From a candidate division WOR-1 bacterium RIFOXYB2_FULL_36_35 (lineage in GTDB: Bacteria; Margulisbacteria; WOR-1; XYC2-FULL-46-14; XYC2-FULL-37-10), in contig MEUA01000017.1 in NCBI GenBank assembly GCA_001771505.1, forward strand, positions 85,479 to 149,478: 64,000 nucleotides of DNA. The letters are read 5' to 3'. A program made the translations under genes and the position numbers. The notes beneath the pieces are model-generated. The model saw only the letters and a program-made list of their open reading frames with translations, made no database searches and was not told where the DNA came from. Positions 1 through 8,307 of this stretch are shown here, one piece after another (the stretch's first letter is position 1; each line of letters begins with the position of its first letter).

Positions 1-25
1 ATGTATGATAATCTGATAGAGAATT

Positions 26-1678
26 ATGACTGTTAACGAGATAAAAGATGAAATATCCATTGTTATCTGCGGAGAAGCAGGTCAGGGGATCCAAACTGTT
101 GAAACTCTTTTGATTGAAGCCCTAAAATCTGCTGGCTTTTATATCTTCTGCACAAAAGAGTATATGTCCCGTGTTCGCGGCGGTGCAAATTCCATCCAAA
201 TCAGAGTTTCAGAAAAACCCGTTTCCGCTTATATCAAAAGAACCGATATCCTTATCCCTTTAATAAAAGAAGCTGTAGATCATCTCGGAGAGAGAATTTC
301 AAAAGAAACTTTTATCATCCAGGAGGATTTTACAGAAGAGGCAAAGAAGATAGGGGATGTGGTCTATTCCAATGTTATTGCGGCAAGTACCCTTGCGGCT
401 TTATTTGGCATCAATCGCGAAACTTTTTACAATCTTATAGAAAAGAAATTTTCTAAAAAAGGTGAAGAAGTTGTTCAAAAAAACAAAGAAGCGGCAGACA
501 AAGGTTTTGAAATCGGAAAGAAGCTTTCTTTAGAGATTGAGATAAAAATAGAACCAAAAGCAGATAAAAATGACACTTTAATTAATGGGGCGCAAGCTGT
601 GGCAATGGGTACCCTTGCCGGCGGATGTAATTTTATTGCGGCATATCCCATGACTCCGTCAACGGGAGTATTTACCTATTTGGCTTCGCAGGAGCATGAA
701 TTTGGAATCGTTGTTGAGCAGGCGGAAGATGAGATTTCCGCGATGAACATGAATTTGGGGGCGTGGTATGCGGGAGCTCGCGGATTGGTTTCAACTGCCG
801 GAGGCGGATTTGATCTAATGACGGAGGGATTGAGTCTTGCAGGCATTACAGAAACGCCAATAGTTATCCATTTAGGGCAAAGACCAGGGCCTGCGACAGG
901 ACTCCCCACAAGAACAGAACAGGGAGATTTAAATATTGCTTTATATGCCGGGCATGGGGAATTTCCCAGGATAATTTTAACTCCAGGCAATCTGGAAGAC
1001 GCATTTTATCTTACCCAAAAAGCGTTTAATCTGGCGGATAAATATCAGGTGCCTGTTTTTGTCCTTACAGATCAATTTTTAGTTGATTCCTACTATAATA
1101 TAAAGCCTTTTGATCTTTCTAATGTTCAAAACCAGCATTTTATCAAAGAAACAGGGGTGGATTACAAGAGATATCAAATGACAGAAAACGGAATTTCTCC
1201 CCGTGGGATTCCTCAATTTGGGGAGGGGCTTGTTTGCGTAGACAGCGATGAACATGATGAAAGCGGCCATATTACAGAGAGCCAGGCTGTGAGGACGAGC
1301 ATGAACAATAAGAGGCTTTCAAAAATTGACATGATAAAAAGCGAGATTTTTCCTCCTGAATTAATTGGAAGTTATGATTATAAGACACTTTTAATAGGAT
1401 GGGGATCGACTTATTTAATTATCAAAGAAGCAATTGAAAAGCTTGGAAGAAATGATCTTGGTTTTCTATATTTTAAACAGGTATATCCTTTGCATGATTC
1501 GATAGTTGATTATATTAAAAAAGCGGAAAAAACAATTATTATTGAAAATAACGCTACAGCTCAATTTGGAAAACTGATTGCAAAAGAGACGGGCATTGTC
1601 ATAAAAGATGCGATCCTAAAATATGATGGCTTGCCGTTTTCGGTCGAAGAAATAATGCAAAGGGTGTCAAATGGATAA
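26..1678 (+). CDS. korA: 2-oxoacid:ferredoxin oxidoreductase, fused gamma-alpha subunit
   Basis: This is the subunit that, with the beta subunit encoded next, oxidatively decarboxylates a 2-oxoacid (2-oxoglutarate is the usual call) to an acyl-CoA and reduces ferredoxin in the cytoplasm. Residues about 10-175 form the gamma domain, with GEAGQGIQ near residue 16 and the SRVRGGAN stretch. Residues about 185-550 form the alpha (pyrimidine-binding) part, with AAYPMTPST and [13 protein letters not shown]. Fusion of gamma and alpha in about 550 residues is normal for this enzyme group. The stop overlaps korB by 8 bases, so the two are one operon. Another frame is open from base 1 to a stop at 34-36 and could be the end of an upstream subunit gene such as a ferredoxin, which I cannot confirm. 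Substrate specificity is inferred, not visible. Confidence 0.93.
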   Translation: MTVNEIKDEISIVICGEAGQGIQTVETLLIEALKSAGFYIFCTKEYMSRVRGGANSIQIRVSEKPVSAYIKRTDILIPLIKEAVDHLGERISKETFIIQEDFTEEAKKIGDVVYSNVIAASTLAALFGINRETFYNLIEKKFSKKGEEVVQKNKEAADKGFEIGKKLSLEIEIKIEPKADKNDTLINGAQAVAMGTLAGGCNFIAAYPMTPSTGVFTYLASQEHEFGIVVEQAEDEISAMNMNLGAWYAGARGLVSTAGGGFDLMTEGLSLAGITETPIVIHLGQRPGPATGLPTRTEQGDLNIALYAGHGEFPRIILTPGNLEDAFYLTQKAFNLADKYQVPVFVLTDQFLVDSYYNIKPFDLSNVQNQHFIKETGVDYKRYQMTENGISPRGIPQFGEGLVCVDSDEHDESGHITESQAVRTSMNNKRLSKIDMIKSEIFPPELIGSYDYKTLLIGWGSTYLIIKEAIEKLGRNDLGFLYFKQVYPLHDSIVDYIKKAEKTIIIENNATAQFGKLIAKETGIVIKDAILKYDGLPFSVEEIMQRVSNG

Positions 1679-2522
1679 AAATATATACGATAGCAAGACG
1701 GAAATTGCTTGGTGTCCAGGGTGCGGGAACTTTGGGATATTAAACGCGCTTAAAGATGCTTTGGTTGAACTTGAGATTGCGCCAAAAAACCTGGTTATCG
1801 TTTCGGGAATTGGCCAGGCAGGGAAAATCCCGCATTATTTAAACTGTAATTTTTTTAACGGTTTGCATGGAAGGGCTCTTCCTCCTGCTATGGGGATTAA
1901 AGCTGCCAATCCAAATCTTACAGTTATTGCTGAAGGCGGGGATGGGGATATGTATGGAGAAGGGGGGAACCACTTTATCCATACCATACGAAGAAATCCG
2001 GATATTACAAACATAGTTCATAATAATATGGTTTATGGGTTGACAAAAGGACAGGCTTCTCCAACAAGCCAGGATGGATTTAAGACCCCAATCCAGATTG
2101 ACGGTGTCTTTGAAGAGCCTTTTAACCCGATAGCTGTTGCAATATCTTTGGGAGCCTCTTTTGTTGCGAGGGCTTTTTCGGCTGATATTGACAAGACAAA
2201 AGAGATAATTAAAAAGGCGATTTTGCATAAAGGTTATGCGTTGGTAGATATCTTTCAACCGTGCATTTCTTTCAATAAGATAAATACTTTTCAATGGTTT
2301 AAGGATCATACTTACTATTTGGAAGACAATTATAATCCGCAAGACAGGGTTGAGGCTTTTAAACGGTCTTTGGAAACAGAAAAATTTCCGCTCGGCATTT
2401 TTTACATAAACGATAAGAAAAAAACATTTGAAGACAATCTGCCTGCTTATTCGTTAAACAAAGAGCCTTTGTATAAGAGAGAAGTGGATTTCAGCAAGCT
2501 TGGAAATTTAATAAATATCTAA
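1671..2522 (+). CDS. korB: 2-oxoacid:ferredoxin oxidoreductase, beta subunit
   Basis: This is the thiamine-diphosphate-binding beta subunit that partners the fused gamma-alpha protein. CPGCGNFG lies at residues 15-22, and the [13 protein letters not shown]...[11 protein letters not shown] region (about residues 85-120) carries the GDG and N of the ThDP/Mg site. Cysteines in CPGC, in LNC near residue 59 and in QPC near residue 200 are candidate iron-sulfur ligands. The position usually written GIGC reads GIGQ here, and I know this variant from clostridial-type relatives. Length (283 residues) is typical. It overlaps korA by 8 bases. Confidence 0.93.
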   Translation: MDKNIYDSKTEIAWCPGCGNFGILNALKDALVELEIAPKNLVIVSGIGQAGKIPHYLNCNFFNGLHGRALPPAMGIKAANPNLTVIAEGGDGDMYGEGGNHFIHTIRRNPDITNIVHNNMVYGLTKGQASPTSQDGFKTPIQIDGVFEEPFNPIAVAISLGASFVARAFSADIDKTKEIIKKAILHKGYALVDIFQPCISFNKINTFQWFKDHTYYLEDNYNPQDRVEAFKRSLETEKFPLGIFYINDKKKTFEDNLPAYSLNKEPLYKREVDFSKLGNLINI

Positions 2523-2567
2523 AAAAAACTCTGTAAGGTTAGATTTTACATGGCGCAAAACGAAAGA

Positions 2568-2596
2568 TTGAGCCGGATGATTATTTATAATATAAT
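2568..2596 (+). promoter_or_regulatory. Promoter of the nucleotidyltransferase/HEPN pair, leaderless type
   Basis: TTGAGC at 2568-2573 and TATAAT at 2591-2596 are separated by 17 bases. The ATG follows the -10 box after 6 bases, with no room for a ribosome-binding site, so the transcript probably begins at or next to the start codon. Confidence 0.6.
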
Positions 2597-2602
2597 AAAA
2601 AT

Positions 2603-2938
2603 ATGCAGAAGAAAAATAAAAAATTAAGGCTTGCAAATAATGCATTGAGATCTATTGTTGACAGGATAAGAGAGGGTTATTTTCCAGAAAAAATAATTCT
2701 TTTTGGCTCTTTATCTACCGGTAAAATTAATGCTTCAAGCGATATTGATATTATGGTAATAAAGAAAACCACTAAAAACCCTTGGGATAGGATGAAAGAT
2801 ATAGATTGTTTTGTTGACCATGAATTTCCTGTGGATTTTCTTGTATATACACCAAGTGAAATAAAAAATAGAATTGAAGATGGCGATGTTTTCGTAAAAG
2901 ACATATTAGAACATGGGAAGATTGTTTATGAAAAGTAA
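2603..2938 (+). CDS. Minimal nucleotidyltransferase (MNT) of an MNT/HEPN pair
   Basis: This small protein of 111 residues has the nucleotidyltransferase fold signature: LFGSLSTGK near residue 35 followed by the acidic pair SDIDIMV. A further Asp in VDFLVY completes the usual catalytic triad. MNT proteins paired with HEPN proteins act as antitoxins that AMPylate their partner in the best-studied cases (HepT/MntA, type VII), and I infer a similar role here. The stop overlaps the start region of the HEPN gene, so the two are translationally coupled. There is no Shine-Dalgarno before the ATG; see the promoter entry. Confidence 0.85.
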   Translation: MQKKNKKLRLANNALRSIVDRIREGYFPEKIILFGSLSTGKINASSDIDIMVIKKTTKNPWDRMKDIDCFVDHEFPVDFLVYTPSEIKNRIEDGDVFVKDILEHGKIVYEK

Positions 2939-3338
2939 GGCTTCCAATGTTGTTCTTGAATGGATTAAAAGAGCTGATTCTGATTCTGATTTTTATTTTG
3001 CAAAAGTTTTCCTGAAAGAATTCAATGATTTTTACTCTCAAATGTGTTTGCTATGCCATGATGCTGTTGAAAAATATTTAAAAGCTTATTTGATTTTTAA
3101 AAATATAAAATACAAGAAAATTCATGACCTAGTTGTTTTATTGAAAGATTGCGCTAAGTTTTCAGATAAGGATCAAGAGTTTTTAAAACATGAAGATGCT
3201 TGCAGAATTTTAAATAATTATTATATTCCATTAAAATATCCTTCTCATTATCCTCTTGCAAAACATGATCAAGCCAAAGAGGCAGTAGGTTTGACAGAGC
3301 AATTATCTGTGTTTATTAAGAATAAAATCTTAAATTAA
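2928..3338 (+). CDS. HEPN-domain protein, partner of the nucleotidyltransferase
   Basis: This is an all-helical HEPN protein of 136 residues from the start I prefer. The ATG at 2928 has GGGAAG about eight bases upstream, whereas the in-frame ATG at 2913 has nothing. Characteristic features are the CHDAVEKYLKAYL helix and HDLVVLLKDC, followed by the C-terminal YPSHYPLAKHDQA segment. The gene overlaps its nucleotidyltransferase partner by 11 bases. The RNase motif of toxic HEPN proteins (Arg, four to six residues, His) is not present in recognisable form; the nearest match is a Lys-Tyr-Pro-Ser-His. It may therefore not be an active ribonuclease. Family assignment is secure, function is not. Confidence 0.82.
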   Translation: MKSKASNVVLEWIKRADSDSDFYFAKVFLKEFNDFYSQMCLLCHDAVEKYLKAYLIFKNIKYKKIHDLVVLLKDCAKFSDKDQEFLKHEDACRILNNYYIPLKYPSHYPLAKHDQAKEAVGLTEQLSVFIKNKILN

Positions 3339-3349
3339 ATCGAGAAAAA

Positions 3350-4267
3350 ATGAATGCAATAAAAGATATCTTAATCATAGGTGCGGGGCCTGCGGGTATA
3401 ACTTCTGCTGTTTATGCCGCGCGTAAAGGGCTTTCTCTTTGCATAGTATCAAAAGATATAGGGGGACAGGCGGCATGGTCTTCTAATATAGAAAATTATA
3501 CAGGATACCAGTTTATAACAGGGCCTGATCTTGTGCAAAAATTCAGGAACCATCTTGAACAATATAAATTTGATATTTTAGAAGGGATGGAAGTTGTTAA
3601 AGTTGAGAAAAAAGAAAAGGGCTTTAAAGCTTTGCTTTCAAACGGAGAGATAATAGAAGCAAAAACAATTATAGTAGCCTCGGGGAAAAAACCAAAAACC
3701 TTAAATGTTCCCAGAGAAAATGAATTTACAGGAAAAGGGGTTGCCTATTGTACAACCTGTGATGCCCCTGTATTTGCCGGAAAAAATACGGCTGTTGTCG
3801 GAGGAGGAAATTCCGCTTTGGATGCGGCGATTTCTCTTGCGAAAATCTCACCAAAGGTTTATATAATAAATATAGCAGATAAACTGACGGGTGATACTGT
3901 GATGATAGAAAAGATTAAACAGTTTTCCAATGTTGAAATTTTAAATGATGCAAAGACAATAGAAATTTTTGGAGATAAGTTTGTTGAAGGGATGAAAGTT
4001 CTGGCTTATGGGGGAGAGAGGCTTTTGTCAGTTGAAGGCATATTTGTCGAAATCGGATTAATGCCCAATTCTGATTTTATAGATTGCGTGGAAAAAAATG
4101 ATATTGGGGAGATCAATGTAAATTGTGGATCTGCGACCTCATGCCCGGGAATTTTCGCGGCGGGAGATGTGACAAGCATTCCTGATAAGCAGATTATAAT
4201 CGCGGCAGGGGAAGGGTCAAAAGCCGCTTTGGCCGCATATAGGTATTTAACTATAAAAAGAGAATGA
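3350..4267 (+). CDS. trxB: Thioredoxin reductase family FAD/NAD(P)H oxidoreductase
   Basis: A 305-residue flavoprotein with the FAD-binding motif GAGPAGITSAVYAARKG at residues about 10-26. The redox-active pair is in CTTCDAP near residue 137. NAD(P)H binding is shown by VVGGGNSALDAA, and the C-terminal FAD motif is GIFAAGDVTSIPDKQI. The order and length match low-molecular-weight thioredoxin reductases, which pass electrons to thioredoxin in the cytoplasm. The active-site pair is CTTC, where CAxC or CATC is usual. It lies 11 bases after the HEPN gene, probably by chance co-directionality. No thioredoxin gene is nearby. A ferredoxin-linked relative cannot be excluded. Confidence 0.88.
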   Translation: MNAIKDILIIGAGPAGITSAVYAARKGLSLCIVSKDIGGQAAWSSNIENYTGYQFITGPDLVQKFRNHLEQYKFDILEGMEVVKVEKKEKGFKALLSNGEIIEAKTIIVASGKKPKTLNVPRENEFTGKGVAYCTTCDAPVFAGKNTAVVGGGNSALDAAISLAKISPKVYIINIADKLTGDTVMIEKIKQFSNVEILNDAKTIEIFGDKFVEGMKVLAYGGERLLSVEGIFVEIGLMPNSDFIDCVEKNDIGEINVNCGSATSCPGIFAAGDVTSIPDKQIIIAAGEGSKAALAAYRYLTIKRE

Positions 4268-4297
4268 AGAATTAAAAATGACTTAATGACTAATTTG

Positions 4298-4339
4298 TTG
4301 TGTTGTTTATTGTATTTTCATTTGCAATAAACAACACAA
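4298..4339. terminator. Hairpin between convergent genes
   Basis: Perfect 15-bp arms at 4298-4312 and 4325-4339 with a 12-base loop lie between trxB and the convergent unknown gene. No clear T-run follows on either side, so its role as a bidirectional terminator is inferred from position. Confidence 0.45.
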
Positions 4340-4349
4340 TACAAATGAG

Positions 4350-4829
4350 TTATTTAGGTCGTTGAGATGCTTTGATTAACACGTCTTTTATTTGTATTAA
4401 AATACTTTTATCTTTTGGATCTATTTCAGCATTAACGGGCATTAATTCTGTCTCTAATATTCCGGAGATGATTTCCAATAAAACAGTTTTATTAACATTG
4501 TCTTCTGGCTTTATTTCACCTGTTTTTGTGTTTATTGTAATGACGACATTCTGTTTTTTTGTTTTAGTTTTAGTATCAATAAATGAAAATCCATAAATTA
4601 ATATAGTTTTATCATCACTCGAATTTTCGCTAAGGACTTTTATTTTAAGCGAGATCTCTTTAAGATCATTAAATGAAGAGATTATTATTCCTATATCTGG
4701 AGAAGTTGGCTCTTCTATGAATTTGTATATTCCAGCAACTTTTTTTTCTTCATCATAAAAAACATCTTCTTTTTGTTTTTGGATTGAAGGCAAAACATTT
4801 CCATAACTTATTGGACTTACACTTAACAT
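4350..4829 (-). CDS. Hypothetical protein, 159 residues
   Basis: I do not recognise this protein. It has no signal peptide or membrane segment. It contains short beta-rich stretches such as VVITINTKTGEIKPED and repeated I/V alternations, and charged, lysine-rich ends. A strong AAAGGAG lies about eight bases before the ATG on the minus strand, which supports this start and the reality of the gene. It converges on trxB. A palindromic element lies immediately upstream (4855-4973). The KTGEIKPED stretch is faintly reminiscent of flagellin-associated FlaG proteins, but not enough to call it. Confidence 0.6.
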   Translation of the reverse strand: MLSVSPISYGNVLPSIQKQKEDVFYDEEKKVAGIYKFIEEPTSPDIGIIISSFNDLKEISLKIKVLSENSSDDKTILIYGFSFIDTKTKTKKQNVVITINTKTGEIKPEDNVNKTVLLEIISGILETELMPVNAEIDPKDKSILIQIKDVLIKASQRPK

Positions 4830-4854
4830 TTAAAATCAGCTCCTTTTATTTTAT

Positions 4855-4973
4855 GGGTCTGTTGCGTAATGGTCATTCCCGTGAAAACGGGAATCTATTT
4901 CTCAAAAAACAAGATGGATCCCCGCTTTCGCGGGGATGACAAATTGCAAAAACTATCATTACGCAACAAGCCC
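4855..4973. repeat. Family-2 repeat with terminal inverted repeats
   Basis: The element is bounded by perfect 11-bp inverted ends, GTTGCGTAATG at 4861-4871 and CATTACGCAAC at 4957-4967, extending imperfectly to about 17 bp each. Inside are two hairpins, ATTCCCGTGAAAACGGGAAT and one around ATCCCCGCTTTCGCGGGGAT. Its right half recurs at 42291-42350, and its end sequence recurs at 13470-13483 and 20753-20767. Confidence 0.75.
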
Positions 4974-5054
4974 TTTATAGGGTCTCTTCGATTGGTTATC
5001 TATAAAATTTCAGATTAGTTTGTCAGATTTTATCAAAAACCTCATTTGATATTT

Positions 5055-5083
5055 TTGTTAATAAATCTAAAATAAGTTATACT
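5055..5083 (+). promoter_or_regulatory. Promoter of the ABC exporter operon, leaderless type
   Basis: TTGTTA (5055-5060) and TATACT (5078-5083) have a 17-base spacer. The ATG follows the -10 box after seven bases and there is no Shine-Dalgarno. Confidence 0.55.
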
Positions 5084-5090
5084 ATCTATT

Positions 5091-6008
5091 ATGACAGTTG
5101 TTATTAACGCTAAAAATCTAACTAAAAAATATAAAGACTTTACAGCCGTTGACGGGATCTCCTTTGAAATAAAAGAGGGGGAATGTTTTGGATTTTTGGG
5201 GCCAAATGGAGCTGGGAAGACTACAACTATTAAAATGATCCATTGTGTATCACCCAAAAATGGAGGAGAATTGACCGTTTTGGGGATGCCCGCGACTATC
5301 GATAATAGGGAAGTCAGAAAGTTAACAGGTGTTATTCCTCAAGAGACCAATCTTGATGGAGGGCTTACCGCTTATGAAAATTTGATGATTTTTTCTGAAT
5401 TTTTTGATATTCCGCGTAAAGAGGCAAAAAAAAGGGTTGTTGATCTTTTGAAATTTGTGGAGCTTGAGAGCAAGACAAATAGTAAAATTGATGAGCTTTC
5501 AGGCGGGATGGCCAGACGGCTTTTAATTGCGCGCGCTTTACTTAACAACCCCAAAATCATGATAGCGGATGAGCCGACAACAGGGCTTGATCCCCAGGCA
5601 AAGCATCTTATTTGGCAAAGACTTCGTAAGTTAAAGCAAAACGGGGTAACATTGGTCTTGACAACGCAGTATATGGAAGAGGCCGCGCAACTTTGTGACC
5701 GTATTGTTATTATGCACAATGGAAAATTTTTAATCGAAGGGATCCCTTCTGTTTTAATAAAACAGGAGATCGGAAACGAAGTTGTTGAAATCCGGATTTC
5801 TGAAGATAAAGACAGCGAAATAAAAAGCATATTAAATTCCTGTGCGTGCGAATTTGAAAGGGCGGGAGACACCCTGTACATATATTCAAAAGATGACTTA
5901 TCCATCATGCGCAACCTTGTGGAATTAAAACTTCCGAGTGTATTGCACAGGAAGGCTTCACTTGAAGATGTCTTTTTGAAGTTGACGGGAAGAGGTCTTA
6001 TTGAATGA
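5091..6008 (+). CDS. ABC transporter ATP-binding protein (drug/polysaccharide-exporter type)
   Basis: This is the nucleotide-binding subunit of an ABC-2 exporter. Walker A is GPNGAGKTT near residue 40, the signature is LSGGMARR near residue 140, Walker B is IMIADEPTTGLDP, and a switch histidine position follows at LTTQYMEEA, where Q replaces the usual H. The C-terminal part (about 220-305) resembles the DrrA/NodI family extension. It overlaps the permease gene by 4 bases (ATGA), so the pair is one transport unit in the inner membrane. The cargo is unknown. In this family the switch position is often TTQ, so the Q is not a defect. Confidence 0.9.
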   Translation: MTVVINAKNLTKKYKDFTAVDGISFEIKEGECFGFLGPNGAGKTTTIKMIHCVSPKNGGELTVLGMPATIDNREVRKLTGVIPQETNLDGGLTAYENLMIFSEFFDIPRKEAKKRVVDLLKFVELESKTNSKIDELSGGMARRLLIARALLNNPKIMIADEPTTGLDPQAKHLIWQRLRKLKQNGVTLVLTTQYMEEAAQLCDRIVIMHNGKFLIEGIPSVLIKQEIGNEVVEIRISEDKDSEIKSILNSCACEFERAGDTLYIYSKDDLSIMRNLVELKLPSVLHRKASLEDVFLKLTGRGLIE

Positions 6009-6775
6009 TGAATTTATCATATAGAATTTACCATGTTTGGAAGAGGAATCTTGTTTCTTATAAGAGATATATTATTCCAACCCTTCTTGTGAGTTTGGGG
6101 GAGCCCCTTTTCTTTTTACTGGCGCTTGGAGTCGGGCTTGGCTCTTATATCGGAGGGTTTGGAGGAATCTCTTATCTTAAGTTTTTGGCCTCGGGGGTAA
6201 TAATAATTTCGGCTCTTTTTTCTGCGACTTTTGAATGTTTGTATGGCACTTTTGTCAGGATGGTTCATGAAAAATTGTTTTCTGCGTTAATTGTTACTCC
6301 TGTTTCTTGTGAAGATATAGTTGCCGGCGAGATCGCATGGGGGATGACGCGTGCGGGAATTAGCGGGGTATTAATGTATATTGTCTCCTTATTTCTTGGA
6401 GTTGCTCCAACAAACCCTATTATTGTTATTCTCCTCTTTTTGCTTATTTTATCGGTAGGGTTTGTCTTTTCTTCTTTTAGTATGATAATTACCTCTTTTG
6501 CACCTCATATCGATTTTTTTAGTTATTACACAACTTTATTTATAACCCCCATGTTCTTTTTTTCCGGAGTTTTTTTCCCTTTGGATAAAATGCCGGATAT
6601 AATTAAACTGTCGTCAAACTTTATTCCTTTATCTCACGCGGTAATAATATCAAGAGCTCTTTTTATGGGAATAGTCTATCCAAATTTGATTTGGCATTTT
6701 CTTGCTTTGATTGTTCCAGGCATTATAGCCTTTTTTGCGGCTTTATTTCTCATGAAACGAAGGATAATTAAGTAG
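6005..6775 (+). CDS. ABC-2 type permease
   Basis: A 256-residue integral membrane protein with about six hydrophobic segments, including LVSLGEPLFFLLALGVGLG near residue 30 and FITPMFFFSGVFFPLDKMP near residue 180, the latter being the conserved ABC-2 loop. Length and the PLxxLP-like motif match NodJ/DrrB-type permeases. It starts inside the stop of the ATPase gene (ATGA overlap), so translation is coupled. An alternative ATG lies 3 bases downstream. It is predicted to export a hydrophobic compound or a lipid-linked glycan, but nothing in the context identifies the cargo. Confidence 0.9.
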   Translation: MMNLSYRIYHVWKRNLVSYKRYIIPTLLVSLGEPLFFLLALGVGLGSYIGGFGGISYLKFLASGVIIISALFSATFECLYGTFVRMVHEKLFSALIVTPVSCEDIVAGEIAWGMTRAGISGVLMYIVSLFLGVAPTNPIIVILLFLLILSVGFVFSSFSMIITSFAPHIDFFSYYTTLFITPMFFFSGVFFPLDKMPDIIKLSSNFIPLSHAVIISRALFMGIVYPNLIWHFLALIVPGIIAFFAALFLMKRRIIK

Positions 6776-6815
6776 CAAACTTAGGATATTTCGTGATTTT
6801 TTAAACCTAACACCT

Positions 6816-6848
6816 TTAAGCCCGATCGATTATCCCACTCGGGGTTAA
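6816..6848. repeat. Family-1 palindrome, bare copy at a stop codon
   Basis: TTAAGCCCGA (6816-6825) and TCGGGGTTAA (6839-6848) are inverted with one mismatch. The stop codon of the neighbouring minus-strand lipoprotein gene (6845-6847) is the TAA of the terminal TTAA. Confidence 0.6.
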
Positions 6849-8053
6849 TTTGTAACAGATATAAAAATATTGCCTGTTGTTGTAAGTGTTCCGTTGCTTA
6901 CGGTAATTGTTAGCTGTCGTGAGCCTGTTGTATCGGGAGCTGTCCAAGTAGTTTGTGCTTTTGTTGCTTCAGAAAAACTTCCTTCTCCGCTCCATGCGTA
7001 TGTTAAAGTCAGGTTGTTTGGATCTGTTGCGCTGCATGTGAGGGTTATTTGATTTCCTATTGTCACAGTAGAAGATGAAGCTGTTATGCTGTTTATTACG
7101 GGAGGATCAACTTTTTTCTTTACTACAATACTTAATATTTCTGAGGCTGTATTTCCTGCTGTATCTGAAACGTTGGATATAACCTGATATGTCCCTTCTG
7201 TCGTTGGAGATGTCCATGTAGTTGATGATCCGGTTGTCGTTGCAAGTGTTCCTGATGTTGCAGCCCATGAGTAGGTTAACTCCAAATTGCTTGAGTCTGT
7301 TGCGCTGCAGGTAAGGGTTGCGACATCTCCTCCATACAAAGTTGTGGGAGTGTAACTTAAGCTTGTTATCTTTATTACAGATGAAGAGCTTGAACTTGAA
7401 ACAATCAATTTCAAGGTTCCGATTGTTACATATGTCCCATTGCTTACGGAGACTGTTACTGTATAAGTCCCTTCTGTTGTAGGGGCAGTCCATGAGACTG
7501 TTTTTCCTGTATTGCTTGAGAGTGTCCCTCCGTCTGCCGTCCAGGTTATAGATAGTGAGGTTGTTGTCTCTGTTGAACTGCTACTGCTTCCTGCTGTAAT
7601 ACATGTGAGCGTTGAGCTGAATCCGGGGACTCCTGTTGCAGGGGTTGCTGTAAGACTTGTTATTACAGGAGATTGATCTGATTCTTGGGTGCTGGATACA
7701 ACAATGATATTTAAGGAATTTGAGCCTGATACTGATCTATTGCTAGCTCTGACAGTTATCTGATATGTCCCTGGGGTTGAGGGGGCTGTCCACGTGACGG
7801 GGTTTGATGACGTGCTTGAAAAAGTCCCTCCGTTCGCGCTCCATGAGTAGGTAAAATTTTCAGAAGAGACGCTTGATGAACTTGACCCTGATGTGACAGA
7901 TGCGCTACAGGAAATTGTTGCCGTTTTACCGACAACAACAGAAGAAGGGGAGGCTGTAAGGCTTACTGTTAATGTTGTAGAAGAGCAACCGCATATAGTT
8001 AAAACAAAAAACAATATGGGTATTAACAGCGACAATTTTGACGCTTTTTTCAT
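6845..8053 (-). CDS. Surface lipoprotein with four Ig-like repeats
   Basis: The protein (402 residues) begins with a lipoprotein signal, a hydrophobic stretch followed by I-C-G-C with the acylated Cys probably at 23. Four immunoglobulin/PKD-like repeats of about 85-95 residues follow, at roughly 29-118, 128-218, 228-312 and 318-402. Each has a hydrophobic ITSL/VSL start, LTCSA, a central TYSWSA or similar, a TWTAP motif and a GTYQITV strand. Long serine runs separate repeat halves. It is probably an extracytoplasmic adhesive or scaffold protein. The stop codon is supplied by a family-1 palindrome, so the original C-terminus may have differed. Ligand unknown. Confidence 0.85.
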   Translation of the reverse strand: MKKASKLSLLIPILFFVLTICGCSSTTLTVSLTASPSSVVVGKTATISCSASVTSGSSSSSVSSENFTYSWSANGGTFSSTSSNPVTWTAPSTPGTYQITVRASNRSVSGSNSLNIIVVSSTQESDQSPVITSLTATPATGVPGFSSTLTCITAGSSSSSTETTTSLSITWTADGGTLSSNTGKTVSWTAPTTEGTYTVTVSVSNGTYVTIGTLKLIVSSSSSSSVIKITSLSYTPTTLYGGDVATLTCSATDSSNLELTYSWAATSGTLATTTGSSTTWTSPTTEGTYQVISNVSDTAGNTASEILSIVVKKKVDPPVINSITASSSTVTIGNQITLTCSATDPNNLTLTYAWSGEGSFSEATKAQTTWTAPDTTGSRQLTITVSNGTLTTTGNIFISVTN

Positions 8054-8240
8054 TCCACCTGCCTCCAGTTAATTTGAGACTGAGGATTTTCTTTGTGATG
8101 CGCGGACAATGCTTTTTAAGCTTTTATACATAATTAAAGCATGTAGTTGTAGTTAGTGTCAAGGTTGAAAAGGAGCTTGATTTTTTGACGATTGCTTTAT
8201 TATATTATAAAAATAAAACAACTCTTTTGGTTGAAATTTC

Positions 8241-8302
8241 ACCCCGATTATGATAATCGGGGTTAGTTTCTGGTTTTATTGTGAACAATCGGGGTTCATT
8301 TG
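8241..8302. repeat. Family-1 palindrome plus trailing half-copy
   Basis: ACCCCGATTAT-G-ATAATCGGGGT is a perfect palindrome at 8241-8263. The following GGTTAGTTTCTGGTTTTATT resembles the sequence after the panD copy at 51290-51310. A further AATCGGGGTTCAT lies at about 8288-8300. The whole occupies the space between two minus-strand genes. Confidence 0.7.
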
Positions 8303-8307
8303 AATCT

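Noticed and set aside
1839-2342. A 167-codon antisense frame within korB
   Set aside because: Shadow of a conserved gene; composition typical of reverse-strand reading.
1671-2522. KorB reads GIGQ where many homologues have an iron-sulfur Cys
   Set aside because: This variant occurs with a Cys ten residues later in clostridial-type relatives as I know them, so it is a subfamily trait rather than a defect.
5372-5914. A 180-codon open frame antisense to the ABC ATPase gene
   Set aside because: It is a mirror of a strongly conserved coding region, has no start signals and no family character.
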